A stretch of 64,000 bases of DNA from Pseudolysinimonas yzui (GCF_014653215.1 NZ_BNAI01000001.1:186001-250000); one strand, 5' to 3'. Counted from the first letter of the stretch, positions 25,636-35,124 are shown. Numbers and translations: made by a program. Notes: generated from the sequence alone by a model not told the origin.

Positions 25636-26874
25636 ATGGTCACCCTGCCCAGCGCCACGTTCACACGTCGCACCGCCCTCGTCGGTTTCGGCGGCCTCAC
25701 GGCGGCCGGCGTCCTCGCCGCCTGCACTCCCGCCGGCGGGGGAGGCGGTACGTCGACCCAGACCCTCAGTATCTGGATGGACCAGACGGTCTCCGACACC
25801 CTCGCGAAAGCCGCATCCGGCTTCGAGAAGGACTTCGGCGTCAAGCTCGACATCCAGCCGCTCGCCTACGGCGACATCATCGGCAACTACACGCAGGGCG
25901 CGCCCGGCGGGTCGGGCCCCGACCTCGTCGACGTGAACATCGACCACCTCGGCCCGCTCGCCGCGGCCGACCTGGTGGCTCCGGTTGACTTCGGCTCCAA
26001 GCTCTCCAGCATCGACCCGCGTGCCGTCGCCGGCTACACGGTCGACGGCACGATGCGCGGCCTGCCGCTCGTCATGGAGAGCACCAACATGTGGCGCAAC
26101 CCGAACGTGGTCGCCGACCCCGTGGCAACCTGGGATGACCTGGTGGGCGTCGCGCGGGACCTCGTCGGGAAGGTCAAGTACCCGTTCCTCGCCCCCGACG
26201 GCGCGTACACCGTCATCGGTCTGCTGACCGCGTTCGGCGGCTACGTCTTCAAGCAGAACCCCGACGGCAGTTACGACCCCAACGATGTCGGGCTCGACAA
26301 CGCCGGTTCGATCGCTGCGCTCAAGATCATCGAGCAGGGCGTCGCCGAAGGGTGGGTCGTCGCCGGCCTCGAAGCCGACGCGTACGCCGACGCCTGGGCC
26401 GACGGCCAGATCGGCCTGCAGCTGTCCGGCCCGTGGCTGCTCTCCGGGTACGCCGACAGTGGCGCGCCCTACTCGATCGACAAGATCCCGAGCGGCCCGG
26501 CCGGGGAGGCGAGCCCGTGGGTGTCGGCCCGCGGCCTCGTGGTCAACCCGTTGTCGGAGAACGTCGCACTCGCGCAGTCGTTCCTCACCGAGTACCTCGC
26601 GGCCGATGACCCGATGAAGGTGTACGCCAGCGAGACCGCGAAGGAATCGGCCTGGACTCCCGTCAAGGACGCGGCGGCGAGCGACGCGACCCTCGCGTTC
26701 ATCGAGGCGGGAGCCAACGGTCAGCCGATCCCGCAGAACAAGGAGCTCGCGGGCATCTGGTCGCCTTCCACCGACGCCCTGCTGCTGCTGATCCAGGGTC
26801 GGGCGACGGCCGAGGAAGCCGCGCAGTCGATGGCCCAGAAGCTGCGCGACTCGGTCGCCGCCGCGCAGAACTAG
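25636..26874 (+). CDS. Sugar ABC transporter binding protein, Tat-type lipoprotein signal
   Basis: A 412-residue family 1 extracellular solute-binding protein. The signal has twin arginines at 11-12 (FTRRTALVGFGG) and a lipobox GVLAAC with Cys30, so it looks like a Tat-exported lipoprotein. A Gly-rich linker precedes the mature domain starting at TLSIWMDQ. It should capture arabino-oligosaccharides for the two permeases that follow. AAAGGAG lies before the ATG. tatBAC genes occur four genes downstream in the same operon, which matches this export route. Confidence 0.92.
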   Translation: MVTLPSATFTRRTALVGFGGLTAAGVLAACTPAGGGGGTSTQTLSIWMDQTVSDTLAKAASGFEKDFGVKLDIQPLAYGDIIGNYTQGAPGGSGPDLVDVNIDHLGPLAAADLVAPVDFGSKLSSIDPRAVAGYTVDGTMRGLPLVMESTNMWRNPNVVADPVATWDDLVGVARDLVGKVKYPFLAPDGAYTVIGLLTAFGGYVFKQNPDGSYDPNDVGLDNAGSIAALKIIEQGVAEGWVVAGLEADAYADAWADGQIGLQLSGPWLLSGYADSGAPYSIDKIPSGPAGEASPWVSARGLVVNPLSENVALAQSFLTEYLAADDPMKVYASETAKESAWTPVKDAAASDATLAFIEAGANGQPIPQNKELAGIWSPSTDALLLLIQGRATAEEAAQSMAQKLRDSVAAAQN

Positions 26875-26902
26875 CAGATCCGGACACGGGAACCGACGAG
26901 TC

Positions 26903-28651
26903 ATGCCTCGACTTTCGACCGCGACGGCGCGGACGACATCCACAAAACCCTGGTTGCGCTTCGTGCTGCTTCCGGCCCTGCTGGCGTTCGACGTCGTCGG
27001 TGCCATCTGGGTGTGGTCGACGTTCGGTCAAGGCCTCTGGCTCGTCGGTTCCCTCCTGATCCTGGTGCTCGCGGGCATCAACGTCGCGGTGATCGCCAAG
27101 GGCGCGACGGCCTTCCGGTGGATGCTGCCGACCCTCGTCTTCATGCTCGTCTTCACCCTCGCGCCGATCGTCTACACCGGCTTCATCGCCCTGACGAACT
27201 ACAACGGCAACCACCTGCTGACGCAGCAGCAGGCGTACTCGTCGTTCGAACGGCAGACCCACGTTCCCGACGGGACCCCCGCGTACGCCTGGGCCGCCTA
27301 CGAGGCCGAGGGCGGGGGGCTGGCGCTCTATCTCATCCCGCAATTGGGAGAGGAAGCGGTCGTACCGGACGACCTGCTCGGCGAGGAGCCGACGGACGGG
27401 GAATCCGCGCAGCCTGACCCGGAGGCGACGCCGTCGCCCACCGCGACGGAGACCGAGCCCGCGGAACCGACCCCGACCGACCCCGAGGCTGATGAGCCGG
27501 CGACCGGCGACCTCAGCGACGTCTTCGCGACGGCCGGCGGCGAGGTGCGGGAAGCCACGGCCGGCACGGACATCTTCGGTGCTCCCGACGCCAACGGATT
27601 CCCGGCGACGATCGACGGCTACACGCGGCTCGATGTCGTGCAGGCGGTGACCCGCATCAGCGAGCTCTCCGCCACGTCGTTCGGCGCCGAGCCGACCGTC
27701 TACCGCGTCATCTCGGGCTCGCGCGCCGCCGCGATCGAGAACGTCTACGACATCGACCGCGACGCCGGGACGATCACCGACCGCCGGGACGGGACCGTCT
27801 ACAGCGCGGATCCGACGGGCTACTTCATCGCCCCGAACGGCGACCGGCTGACGCCCGCCTACCAGACGGTGATCGGCATCGACAACTTCGTCCAGCTGTT
27901 CGGCAACGAGAAGATCCGTGGGCCGTTCCTCGAGATCCTGCTCTGGACCCTGATCTTCGCGGTGGTGGTCGTCGTGCTGCAGTTCGCGCTCGGGCTGCTC
28001 TACGCCGTCGTCATCAACAGCAGGTTCGTGAATCCCGTGGCCGCCCGGGTGGTGCGCGCCGTGCTCCTCCTGCCGTACGTCATCCCGGCCTATCTCATGA
28101 TCCTGGTCTGGGCGGCGCTGTTCAATCAGCAGACCGGCCTCATCACCGCGGTCCTCGACACCTTGTTCGGTCTCGATCCGTCGTGGATCAACGACGGCAA
28201 CGGAGCGCGTCTCGCGATGCTGGTCGTCGGGCTCTGGCTGGGGTTCCCCTACTTCTTGCTCATCAACACCGGCGCCCTCCAGGCGGTCCCGGGAGAACTG
28301 CTGGAGGCCGCGGAAGTCGACGGTGCCGGCGTGTTCGTACGCTTCCAGCGGGTCGTGCTCCCGCTCCTGCTGCGGTCGATCGCGCCGCTCATCGTGCTGG
28401 CGGCCGCCTTCAACTTCAACAACTTCCTGCTCGCCTATCTGCTGTTCGGCGGCAACCCACCGAAACTGGGGGCCCAGGTGCCCGCCGGCGAGACGGACCT
28501 CCTCATCAGCTTCACCTACAAGCTCTCGTTCGACTTCGGCAACTCCGACTACGCGCTTGCCGCTGCCGTGACCGTCCTGATCTTCCTCGCGCTGACGCCG
28601 ATCGTCGTGAGTCAGCTGCGGTACTACAACTCCTGGCGCGGAGAGGACTGA
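26903..28651 (+). CDS. Sugar ABC transporter permease, MalF type, with large insert
   Basis: A 582-residue permease. Early helices (about 18-85) lead to a long non-membrane insert between helix 3 (near 90) and the core transport domain from about 345. The insert corresponds to the MalF P2 position and includes a Pro/Thr/Glu-rich stretch (PEATPSPTATETEPAEPTP, residues 174-192). The EAA loop for the ATPase is EAAEVDGAGVFVRFQRVVLP near residue 470. No ATPase gene is present in the operon, so a shared MsiK-type ATPase is presumably used, as in other actinobacteria. Confidence 0.92.
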   Translation: MPRLSTATARTTSTKPWLRFVLLPALLAFDVVGAIWVWSTFGQGLWLVGSLLILVLAGINVAVIAKGATAFRWMLPTLVFMLVFTLAPIVYTGFIALTNYNGNHLLTQQQAYSSFERQTHVPDGTPAYAWAAYEAEGGGLALYLIPQLGEEAVVPDDLLGEEPTDGESAQPDPEATPSPTATETEPAEPTPTDPEADEPATGDLSDVFATAGGEVREATAGTDIFGAPDANGFPATIDGYTRLDVVQAVTRISELSATSFGAEPTVYRVISGSRAAAIENVYDIDRDAGTITDRRDGTVYSADPTGYFIAPNGDRLTPAYQTVIGIDNFVQLFGNEKIRGPFLEILLWTLIFAVVVVVLQFALGLLYAVVINSRFVNPVAARVVRAVLLLPYVIPAYLMILVWAALFNQQTGLITAVLDTLFGLDPSWINDGNGARLAMLVVGLWLGFPYFLLINTGALQAVPGELLEAAEVDGAGVFVRFQRVVLPLLLRSIAPLIVLAAAFNFNNFLLAYLLFGGNPPKLGAQVPAGETDLLISFTYKLSFDFGNSDYALAAAVTVLIFLALTPIVVSQLRYYNSWRGED

Positions 28652-28654
28652 CCG

Positions 28655-29563
28655 ATGACCGCTACCACCGTGCACGAGGTGCGCCGGAACAGCCCGGCCG
28701 CGCAACGCCGACGCCGCAACGATCGCTGGATGCGCCTCGTCGTCGTCGTCCTCATCGCCCTCGCGATCATCGCGACGCTCGTGCCGATCTACTTCGTGGT
28801 GATCGCGGCGGTCAACCCGACCGGATCGCTGACCACCTCGAACCTGCTGCCCCGCACGTTCACGCTGGACAACTTCGCCCAGCTGTTCATCAACCCGAAC
28901 GTCCCGTTCGGGCTGTGGTTCCTCAACTCGCTCAAGATCTCGTTGATCGTGACGGCGATCGTGACGCTGGTCGTCTTCATGAGCGCCTACGCGTTCTCGC
29001 GGATGCGCTTCCGCGGGCGCGAAGGCGTCCTGATGACGATCGTTCTGCTGCAGGTCTTCCCCAACATCCTGGCGATGGTGGCGATCTTCCTGCTGGTGTC
29101 GCAGATGGGGAGCCTGACCCCCGCGCTCGGCCTGAACAGCCACCTGACGATCATCTTCATCTACGTCGGGGGGGCGCTTGGCGGCAACATCTGGTTGCTC
29201 AAGGGCTACATGGATTCCGTCCCCCGCGAGATCGACGAGTCGGCGACGATCGACGGCGCCTCGCATTGGATCATCTTCAGCAGGCTGATCTTCCCGCTCG
29301 TGCGCCCGATGCTCGCCGTGGTCGCGGTGCTCACCTTCAGCGGCGCGTACTCGGAGATCCTGGTGATGCAGGTGCTCGTCCGCGACCGGGAGGCGTTCAC
29401 CCTTCCACTCGGGCTTTATACGATGTCGCAGTCGGAGTTCCTCACCGACTTCGGGGTGTTCTCCGCGGGCGCTTTCGTCGCCGCACTCCCGCCGCTGATC
29501 CTGTTCTACATCTCGCAGAAGTGGCTCATTTCGGGCCTGACCCAGGGAGCAGTGAAGAGTTGA
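28655..29563 (+). CDS. Sugar ABC transporter permease, MalG type
   Basis: A 302-residue permease with six predicted helices. The first follows a basic N-terminus (RRRRNDRWMR). The EAA-type loop reads EIDESATIDGASHWIIFSRLIFPL near residue 195 (split by description), the contact with the ATPase. It starts three bases after the MalF-type gene and its stop overlaps the GH127 start. Confidence 0.93.
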   Translation: MTATTVHEVRRNSPAAQRRRRNDRWMRLVVVVLIALAIIATLVPIYFVVIAAVNPTGSLTTSNLLPRTFTLDNFAQLFINPNVPFGLWFLNSLKISLIVTAIVTLVVFMSAYAFSRMRFRGREGVLMTIVLLQVFPNILAMVAIFLLVSQMGSLTPALGLNSHLTIIFIYVGGALGGNIWLLKGYMDSVPREIDESATIDGASHWIIFSRLIFPLVRPMLAVVAVLTFSGAYSEILVMQVLVRDREAFTLPLGLYTMSQSEFLTDFGVFSAGAFVAALPPLILFYISQKWLISGLTQGAVKS

Positions 29564-31392
29564 CCGTACCCTCCGCCCACGTTCCGCTCGGTGCCGTCCG
29601 CCTCTCGCCGGGACTCTTCGAGAACCGCCGGCTCCTCAACACCGGCTACCTCGGCAGCCTGACCGTGCCCAATCTGCTGCAGAACTTCTACGTCGAGGCC
29701 GGGATCGGTGATCAGTCCTGGCATCTGCGCGTCGCCGAGGGGCCCGGACCCCACGACGGACGCGATCGCCACTGGGGCTGGGAGACGCCGGGCGGGCTTC
29801 TCCGCGGGCACTTCCTGGGGCACTGGATGTCGGCCGCCGCCCGTGAGGTCGCCACGGGGGCGAATCCCGCGCTCGCCCCCGCGCTGGATGCCGTGCTCGC
29901 CGGGCTCCAGCGCTGTCAGCGGGAGAACGGCGGGGAGTGGGTCTTCGCGATCCCGCCTCGGTTCCTCGAGCGGGTGGCCGCGGGGCTGCCGACCTGGGCC
30001 CCGCAATACGCGTTGCACAAGACCTTCATGGGGCTCGTCGATGTCTACCGTGATCTCGGCGACCGCCGGGCGCTCGCGATCGCTGACGCGGCAGCCGCCT
30101 GGTTCGACCGGTGGTCGGAGGGGTTCACGCCCGAGCAGTTCGCCGACATCCTCGACGCCGAGACGGGCGGGATGCTCGAGGTCTGGGCCGACCTCCTCGA
30201 GATCACGGGTGATGATCGGTACCGCCGGCTGCTCGACCGCTACTGGCGGTCCCGCCTGTTCGACCCGCTGCTCGACGGGGTCGACGTGCTGACGAACATG
30301 CACGCGAACACCACGATCCCGGAGGTGCTCGGGGCGGCGCGGGCGTTCGAGGTGACCGGCGACGAGCGGTGGCGCCGCGTGGTCGAGAACTACTGGCGGC
30401 TCGCCGTCATCGAGCGCGGCACGTTCTGCACCGGAGGCCAGACGTCGGGCGAGATCTGGACGCCGCCGTTCGAGTTCGCGGCACGGCGTGGGGAGAAGAC
30501 TCAGGAGCACTGCACCGTCTACAACATGATCCGCCTGGCGGACGTGCTGTTCCGGTGGACGGGCGAGATCGGCTACCTCGACTACATCGAACGGAATCTC
30601 TACAACGGGATCCTCGCCCAGCAGAACCCTCGCACCGGAATGGTCGCGTACTTCCTCCCGCTCGAGGGGGGTGCTCACAAGCACTGGGGGACGCCGACCG
30701 ACGACTTCTGGTGCTGTCACGGCACCCTCGTGCAGGCGCACAGCCGGCACTCGGGCCTGATCTACTACGACCAGCCCGATGGGGCCGTCGTCGTGGCGCA
30801 GCTGATCGCGAGCCGTCTGGAGCTGGAGGGCTTCGCCGTGACGGTGGAGCTGCGCGAGACGGCCGTGCGGGTCGGGCCCGACGCGAACGCCGCCCGAGCA
30901 GGGAGTCGTCACCGGCCGGACTCCTGGGGCGTCGTCATCACCACGGAGGCGACCGAAGCCCGTCGGCTCCGGGTCCGCATCCCCGAGTGGGTCGATGGGC
31001 CGGCGATCGCGCAGGTCGGCGACGGTCGGCAGGAGGTCGCACCGGGATTCCTCGAGATCGACGTCGATGCAGGGACGACCGTGATCGAGCTCACTCTGCC
31101 GTCGCGACTCGCCGTGGTTCCCATTCCCGACGAGCCCTCGACGGTGGCGTTCCTCGACGGTCCGGTTGTGCTCGCGGGGCTGGTCGATCATGAGGTCGCG
31201 CTGACCGGAACCCTCCCGGAGCGGGCTTCGGAGCTCCTGGTGCCCGACAACGAGCGCCAATGGGGCGAGTGGCTTCGTGGCTACCGCACCCGGCGTCAGC
31301 AGCGGTCGATCCGGTTCCGGCCGGTATACGAGATCACCGACGAGGCGTTCACGATGTACTTCCCGATCGCGGATGCCGAGGGCGAGCAATGA
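29560..31392 (+). CDS. GH127 beta-L-arabinofuranosidase
   Basis: GH127 enzymes hydrolyse beta-L-arabinofuranosides. The 610-residue protein carries Glu316 and Cys318 in KTQEHCTVYNM, and Cys385-Cys386 in DDFWCCHGT. This Glu/three-Cys set matches the zinc-thiolate site of Bifidobacterium HypBA1, in which a cysteine is the nucleophile. There is no signal peptide. The start is a TTG overlapping the permease stop (TTGA), because the frame reads through the permease gene upstream without a better start. Confidence 0.93.
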   Translation: MTVPSAHVPLGAVRLSPGLFENRRLLNTGYLGSLTVPNLLQNFYVEAGIGDQSWHLRVAEGPGPHDGRDRHWGWETPGGLLRGHFLGHWMSAAAREVATGANPALAPALDAVLAGLQRCQRENGGEWVFAIPPRFLERVAAGLPTWAPQYALHKTFMGLVDVYRDLGDRRALAIADAAAAWFDRWSEGFTPEQFADILDAETGGMLEVWADLLEITGDDRYRRLLDRYWRSRLFDPLLDGVDVLTNMHANTTIPEVLGAARAFEVTGDERWRRVVENYWRLAVIERGTFCTGGQTSGEIWTPPFEFAARRGEKTQEHCTVYNMIRLADVLFRWTGEIGYLDYIERNLYNGILAQQNPRTGMVAYFLPLEGGAHKHWGTPTDDFWCCHGTLVQAHSRHSGLIYYDQPDGAVVVAQLIASRLELEGFAVTVELRETAVRVGPDANAARAGSRHRPDSWGVVITTEATEARRLRVRIPEWVDGPAIAQVGDGRQEVAPGFLEIDVDAGTTVIELTLPSRLAVVPIPDEPSTVAFLDGPVVLAGLVDHEVALTGTLPERASELLVPDNERQWGEWLRGYRTRRQQRSIRFRPVYEITDEAFTMYFPIADAEGEQ

Positions 31393-31778
31393 ACTTCGGG
31401 CTCACGATGGACAAGGTCCTGATCATCGGTGTGATCGCCGTGTTCCTGATCGGCCCGGATCGCCTTCCGCTCGCCGCAGCCCAGCTCGCGCGTTTCGTGC
31501 GCGCGGTGCGGTCCTTCACCGACACCGCCAAGGAGCGGGTTCGCGACGAGGTCGGGCCGGAGTTCGACGAGGTCGACTGGGCGAAGCTCGACCCCCGACG
31601 CTATGACCCTCGGCGCATCGTGCGAGATGCGCTTCAGGATGACGCCCCCGCCGCCCCGGTGCGCGCACGACCGGCCCCCACGAAGTACGGCCCCGGGTCA
31701 AAGCTGGCGCCCTCGAGTACGCACGGCGACTCGGCCTCCTCGTCATCCCCCGGTTCAGACGCACCACCCACTATCTGA
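31389..31778 (+). CDS. tatB: Sec-independent translocase protein TatB
   Basis: A 129-residue TatB. A short N-terminal helix (DKVLIIGVIAVFLIGPDRLP) ends in the Gly-Pro hinge. An amphipathic helix follows (AAAQLARFVRAVRSFTDTAK), then acidic and Ser/Pro-rich tail residues. The GPxRLP hinge with Asp is typical of actinobacterial TatB. Its ATG overlaps the GH127 stop. With TatA and TatC next, it makes a complete Tat set within a sugar operon. Confidence 0.9.
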   Translation: MNFGLTMDKVLIIGVIAVFLIGPDRLPLAAAQLARFVRAVRSFTDTAKERVRDEVGPEFDEVDWAKLDPRRYDPRRIVRDALQDDAPAAPVRARPAPTKYGPGSKLAPSSTHGDSASSSSPGSDAPPTI

Positions 31779-31790
31779 AGGAGAAACATC

Positions 31791-32003
31791 ATGCTCGGAA
31801 ACCTCTCCGGTTGGCACCTGCTGATCGTGCTCGCCGTCGTCCTCCTGTTGTTCGGTGCGACCCGCCTCCCCAACCTCGCCAAGGGTGTCGGGCAGTCGCT
31901 GCGCATCTTCCGCTCCGAGATGAAGGCAGGCGACGCACCCGACGGCTCGGATTCCGCCGAGCCGGCGCCTGCCGCCACCGACACGCCGGTGTCGAGGAGG
32001 TAG
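31791..32003 (+). CDS. tatA: Sec-independent translocase protein TatA
   Basis: A 70-residue TatA: N-terminal helix (GWHLLIVLAVVLLLFGATRLP), the FGATRLP hinge, then the amphipathic helix (LAKGVGQSLRIFRSEMK) and a short acidic Pro/Ala-rich tail. A strong GAAGGAG site precedes the ATG. It would form the pore with TatC. TatA and TatB being separate matches the three-component system of actinobacteria. Confidence 0.94.
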   Translation: MLGNLSGWHLLIVLAVVLLLFGATRLPNLAKGVGQSLRIFRSEMKAGDAPDGSDSAEPAPAATDTPVSRR

Positions 32004-32006
32004 TCG

Positions 32007-32780
32007 ATGTCGGCCCCGACCGCTCGCGAGCCGCGGACGAGGGATCGCCGCACGACTCTGGCAGGTCACCTGCGTGAACTGCGCAAGCGCTTGCTGATCT
32101 CGGCGGCGGCCCTGCTCGTCGCGGCGGTGACGGGATTCTTCGTCGCGCCACTCGTCGTCGGCGCGCTGCGTACCCCGATCCAGGAGATCGCCGCGCATCG
32201 AGACGCGGAGATCGTCTACACGACGGTGTCGGGAGCGTTCGACTTGCGCATGGTCATCGCGATCACCATCGGGATCGTCGCGTCGAGTCCGGTCTGGCTC
32301 TACCAACTGTTCGCCTTTCTCGTGCCGGGGCTCACCTCGCGCGAGCGCGGCTACACGTTCGGCTTCTTCTTCTCCGCGGTCCCGCTGTTCCTGCTGGGCT
32401 GTCTGGCAGGCTGGTTCGTCTTCCCGCACATGGTCGAGCTGATGACGTCGTTCTCGTCGGACGAGGAGGCGACCTACCTCGACGCGCGCGTCTATTACGA
32501 CTTCGTCGTGAAACTCGTGCTCGCCGTCGGGATCGGGTTCGTCTTCCCCGTGTTCCTCGTCCTGCTCAACTTCGTCGGAGTCCTCAGTGCGCGGGCGATC
32601 GCGAAGGGCTGGAGGATCGCGATCCTCGCGATCTGCATCTTCACAGCGCTCGCGACGCCGGCCGCAGACGTGGCCTCGATGTTCGTGTTGGCGATCCCGA
32701 TGATCCTGCTCTACCTGGTGGCGCTGGCCGTCGCCGGGATCCACGATCGGCGTCTCGCGAGGCGTCTCGGGCCGGCCTGA
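32007..32780 (+). CDS. tatC: Sec-independent translocase protein TatC
   Basis: A 257-residue TatC with six predicted helices. It has LAGHLRELRKRLLIS at the N-terminus, the family's twin-arginine recognition region, and PVWLYQLFAFLVPGLTSRERGY near residue 95 (FxxPGL-type signature). The C-terminal helices end in a basic tail (HDRRLARRLG). It starts three bases after tatA. It recognises twin-arginine signals such as that of the operon's binding protein. Confidence 0.95.
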   Translation: MSAPTAREPRTRDRRTTLAGHLRELRKRLLISAAALLVAAVTGFFVAPLVVGALRTPIQEIAAHRDAEIVYTTVSGAFDLRMVIAITIGIVASSPVWLYQLFAFLVPGLTSRERGYTFGFFFSAVPLFLLGCLAGWFVFPHMVELMTSFSSDEEATYLDARVYYDFVVKLVLAVGIGFVFPVFLVLLNFVGVLSARAIAKGWRIAILAICIFTALATPAADVASMFVLAIPMILLYLVALAVAGIHDRRLARRLGPA

Positions 32781-32782
32781 TC

Positions 32783-34249
32783 GTGAGGTCCTCGACTCTC
32801 CGAGTCGTCGACGGGGCGAGTGTGGGAGACCGTGCCGAGGTCCGCATCGACGGTCCGCGTCACGGCAACCCGTTCGTCGACGTCGATCTCTCGGCGACCT
32901 TCACGCGGGGTGCGACCGTCATCCGCGCCGGCGGCTTCTACGACGGCGACGGCCGCTACGTCGTGCGGTTCCTGCCTACGGAGGCGGGGGAGTGGGACAT
33001 CGAGATCTCGTCGACGGAGGGGTCGCTCGACGGGCTTCGCGGCCGGGTTTCCGTCGCCCGAGCCCGGGACGGCCGACACGGGGTCGTTGGCGTCGCCGAT
33101 CGGTTCCACTTCGCGCACGCCGACGGTACGCGATTCACGCCGGTGGGCACCACGCTCTACGCCTGGACCCACCAGCCCGAGGCGCTGCAGCAGGAGACCC
33201 TCGCGACGCTCGCCGCCGCACCGTTCACCAAGGTGCGGATGGGCATCTTCCCCAAGTCCTACCTGTACAACGAGGAGGACCCCGAGCTTTACCCGTTCGA
33301 GAGCGCCGACGGCGGCGGGTGGGACGTCAGCCGATTCTCGCCGGGCTTTTTCGCGGTGCTGGAGCGCAGGATCCGCGATCTCGACGCGCTCGGCATCCAG
33401 GCCGACCTCATCCTGTTCCATCCGTACGACCGGTGGGGCTTCGCCGACCTCGGGCCAGAGGCCGACGACCGCTACCTGCGTTATGTCGTGCGTCGGCTCG
33501 CTGCCTTTCCGAACGTCTGGTGGTCGATGGCCAACGAGTTCGATCTGATGCTCGAGAAGACTGAGGAGGACTGGGAGCGGCTTGCCGCGATCGTCGTCGC
33601 CGAGGATCCGGCGGGACATCTGCTGTCGATCCACAACTGCCTGCGCTTCTACGACTACGCGCGTGACTGGATCACCCACGTGAGCCTGCAGCGCATCGAC
33701 ATCTACAAGACCGCGGAGAACACGGATGCCTGGCGCGACGAGTGGGGAAAGCCGGTCGTTGTCGACGAGGTGGCCTATGAGGGAGACCTCGACCAGGGCT
33801 GGGGCAACATCTCGGGCCAGGAACTCACCAGACGGTTCTGGGAGGGCACGGTGCGAGGCGGGTATCTCACGCACGGGGAGACCTACCTGTCCGACGATGA
33901 CGTGATCTTCTGGTCGAAGGGCGGAACCCTGCGGGGCTCCAGCCCGCCGCGCATCGCCTTCTTGCGATCGATCATCGCGGCCTCGCCCACCGGCGCGATC
34001 GATCCGCTGCCGGGCGAGTGGGACGCACCCTGGGGAGGGGTCGCGGGCGAGTACGCGATCGTCTACTACGGCTTCAACCGACCGAGTTTCCGCACGCTCG
34101 TGTTGCCCGAGGGCGAGTTCGAGGTCGACGTGATCGACACCTGGAACATGACGGTCACCCCCGTGCCCGGGCGGCACCGGGGCCGCGTGCTGCTCGAACT
34201 GCCGGGCCGCGAGTTCATGGCTGCCCGGCTCAGGCGCGCTGGGACGTAG
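32783..34249 (+). CDS. DUF5060/DUF5605-type glycoside hydrolase (apiosidase-like)
   Basis: A 488-residue protein: an N-terminal beta-sandwich (DUF5060, about 5-90), a TIM-barrel glycosidase domain (about 110-400) and a C-terminal DUF5605 sandwich. Likely catalytic glutamates are in WWSMANEFDLM and VVDEVAYEGD, the positions of the two acids in GH140/apiosidase-like and related barrels. There is no signal peptide, so it is cytoplasmic. It starts at a GTG two bases after tatC and ends the operon. A role on a side-chain sugar of imported pectic or arabinan oligosaccharides is inferred. Confidence 0.8.
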   Translation: MRSSTLRVVDGASVGDRAEVRIDGPRHGNPFVDVDLSATFTRGATVIRAGGFYDGDGRYVVRFLPTEAGEWDIEISSTEGSLDGLRGRVSVARARDGRHGVVGVADRFHFAHADGTRFTPVGTTLYAWTHQPEALQQETLATLAAAPFTKVRMGIFPKSYLYNEEDPELYPFESADGGGWDVSRFSPGFFAVLERRIRDLDALGIQADLILFHPYDRWGFADLGPEADDRYLRYVVRRLAAFPNVWWSMANEFDLMLEKTEEDWERLAAIVVAEDPAGHLLSIHNCLRFYDYARDWITHVSLQRIDIYKTAENTDAWRDEWGKPVVVDEVAYEGDLDQGWGNISGQELTRRFWEGTVRGGYLTHGETYLSDDDVIFWSKGGTLRGSSPPRIAFLRSIIAASPTGAIDPLPGEWDAPWGGVAGEYAIVYYGFNRPSFRTLVLPEGEFEVDVIDTWNMTVTPVPGRHRGRVLLELPGREFMAARLRRAGT

Positions 34250-34278
34250 TCGACGTCGACGAGCGGTGATCGCGTCGT

Positions 34279-34316
34279 GGAACCGAGGCCGAGGGGGCGT
34301 CGTGGTTCTCGGTTCC
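34279..34316. terminator. Hairpin after arabinan operon
   Basis: GGAACCGAG (34279-34287) pairs exactly with CTCGGTTCC (34308-34316); flanking bases extend the stem with one mismatch. There is no T-run. It lies 30 bases after the last glycosidase stop. Confidence 0.45.
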
Positions 34317-34419
34317 GCGCGAGCCGATTCCGCACTGACCTGTGCAGGACATATCGTGGGGGAGCCCACAGCACCATCGTGGCGGCACCGTCGTGCCCAG
34401 TACAGCCGAGGAGAGTCCG

Positions 34420-35124
34420 TTGTCACCAGAACGACCCCGCAGAGGACGCGGCAAGCGGGACGCCATTCTCGACGCAGCCGTCGAGTTGCTGCTGCTCAAC
34501 GGCTACGACGGCGCATCGATGGACGCGGTCGCGGCTCACGCCGGGGTGTCGAAGACGACGGTGTACGCGCACTTCGCCGACAAGCTCGAACTGTTCAAGG
34601 CCGTCATCCGTCAGGGGGGCGAGTCGCTCAGTGAGCAGCTGCACCCGCTTCGCCACGGCGAAGGGCCCGCCGGTGGTTCGGCCGAAGATCGCCTGGTCGG
34701 CGTGCTGACGGCGGCGAGTCGGGCCGGGGCGGGGGTGGAGGCGATCGCCTACTTCCGGGTGATGATCGCCGAGATCCATCGCCGCCGCGAGATCCGGGAC
34801 GCGTTCGAGCAGAGCCAGGTCGATGTTCCCGACGTTCCCGAGATCATCAGCATCATCGGCGATCTGCTCGTCGACTACGCGACGGAGCACGGCTTCACGA
34901 TCGACCGGCCCGAGGCGCACGCGTCGATGCTGCTCAAGATGACGTCGTCGGGCATCCAGCTCGACCGGCTGATCTCCGACTTCGACATCTCGCCGGAGCT
35001 GCTCGAGGCCCACGTCGGCTACATCGTGCGGGTGTTCGTGCGGGGTCTGCGCCCGATCGCAGGGGAGCCGGCGCCGACCCTCTGGAAGGGCTATGACTAC
35101 CCCTGGGGCCCGGCGCTCAGCTGA
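34420..35124 (+). CDS. TetR family transcriptional regulator
   Basis: A 234-residue TetR regulator with HTH residues in SMDAVAAHAGVSKTTVYAHF (about 30-49) and the C-terminal signature GYDYPWGPALS. It is a paralogue of the TetR at 43233: the HTH region and the YPWGPA ending are shared. The TTG at 34420 is chosen for the GAGGAGAG site five bases upstream; an in-frame GTG lies further up. It opens the flavin-monooxygenase island and may regulate it. Confidence 0.87.
   Translation: MSPERPRRGRGKRDAILDAAVELLLLNGYDGASMDAVAAHAGVSKTTVYAHFADKLELFKAVIRQGGESLSEQLHPLRHGEGPAGGSAEDRLVGVLTAASRAGAGVEAIAYFRVMIAEIHRRREIRDAFEQSQVDVPDVPEIISIIGDLLVDYATEHGFTIDRPEAHASMLLKMTSSGIQLDRLISDFDISPELLEAHVGYIVRVFVRGLRPIAGEPAPTLWKGYDYPWGPALS

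Noticed and set aside
26699-29266. 855-codon open frame antisense to the ABC permeases
   Set aside because: The translation is low-complexity Arg/Asp/Glu/His with no domain. The plus strand encodes clear MalF and MalG permeases.
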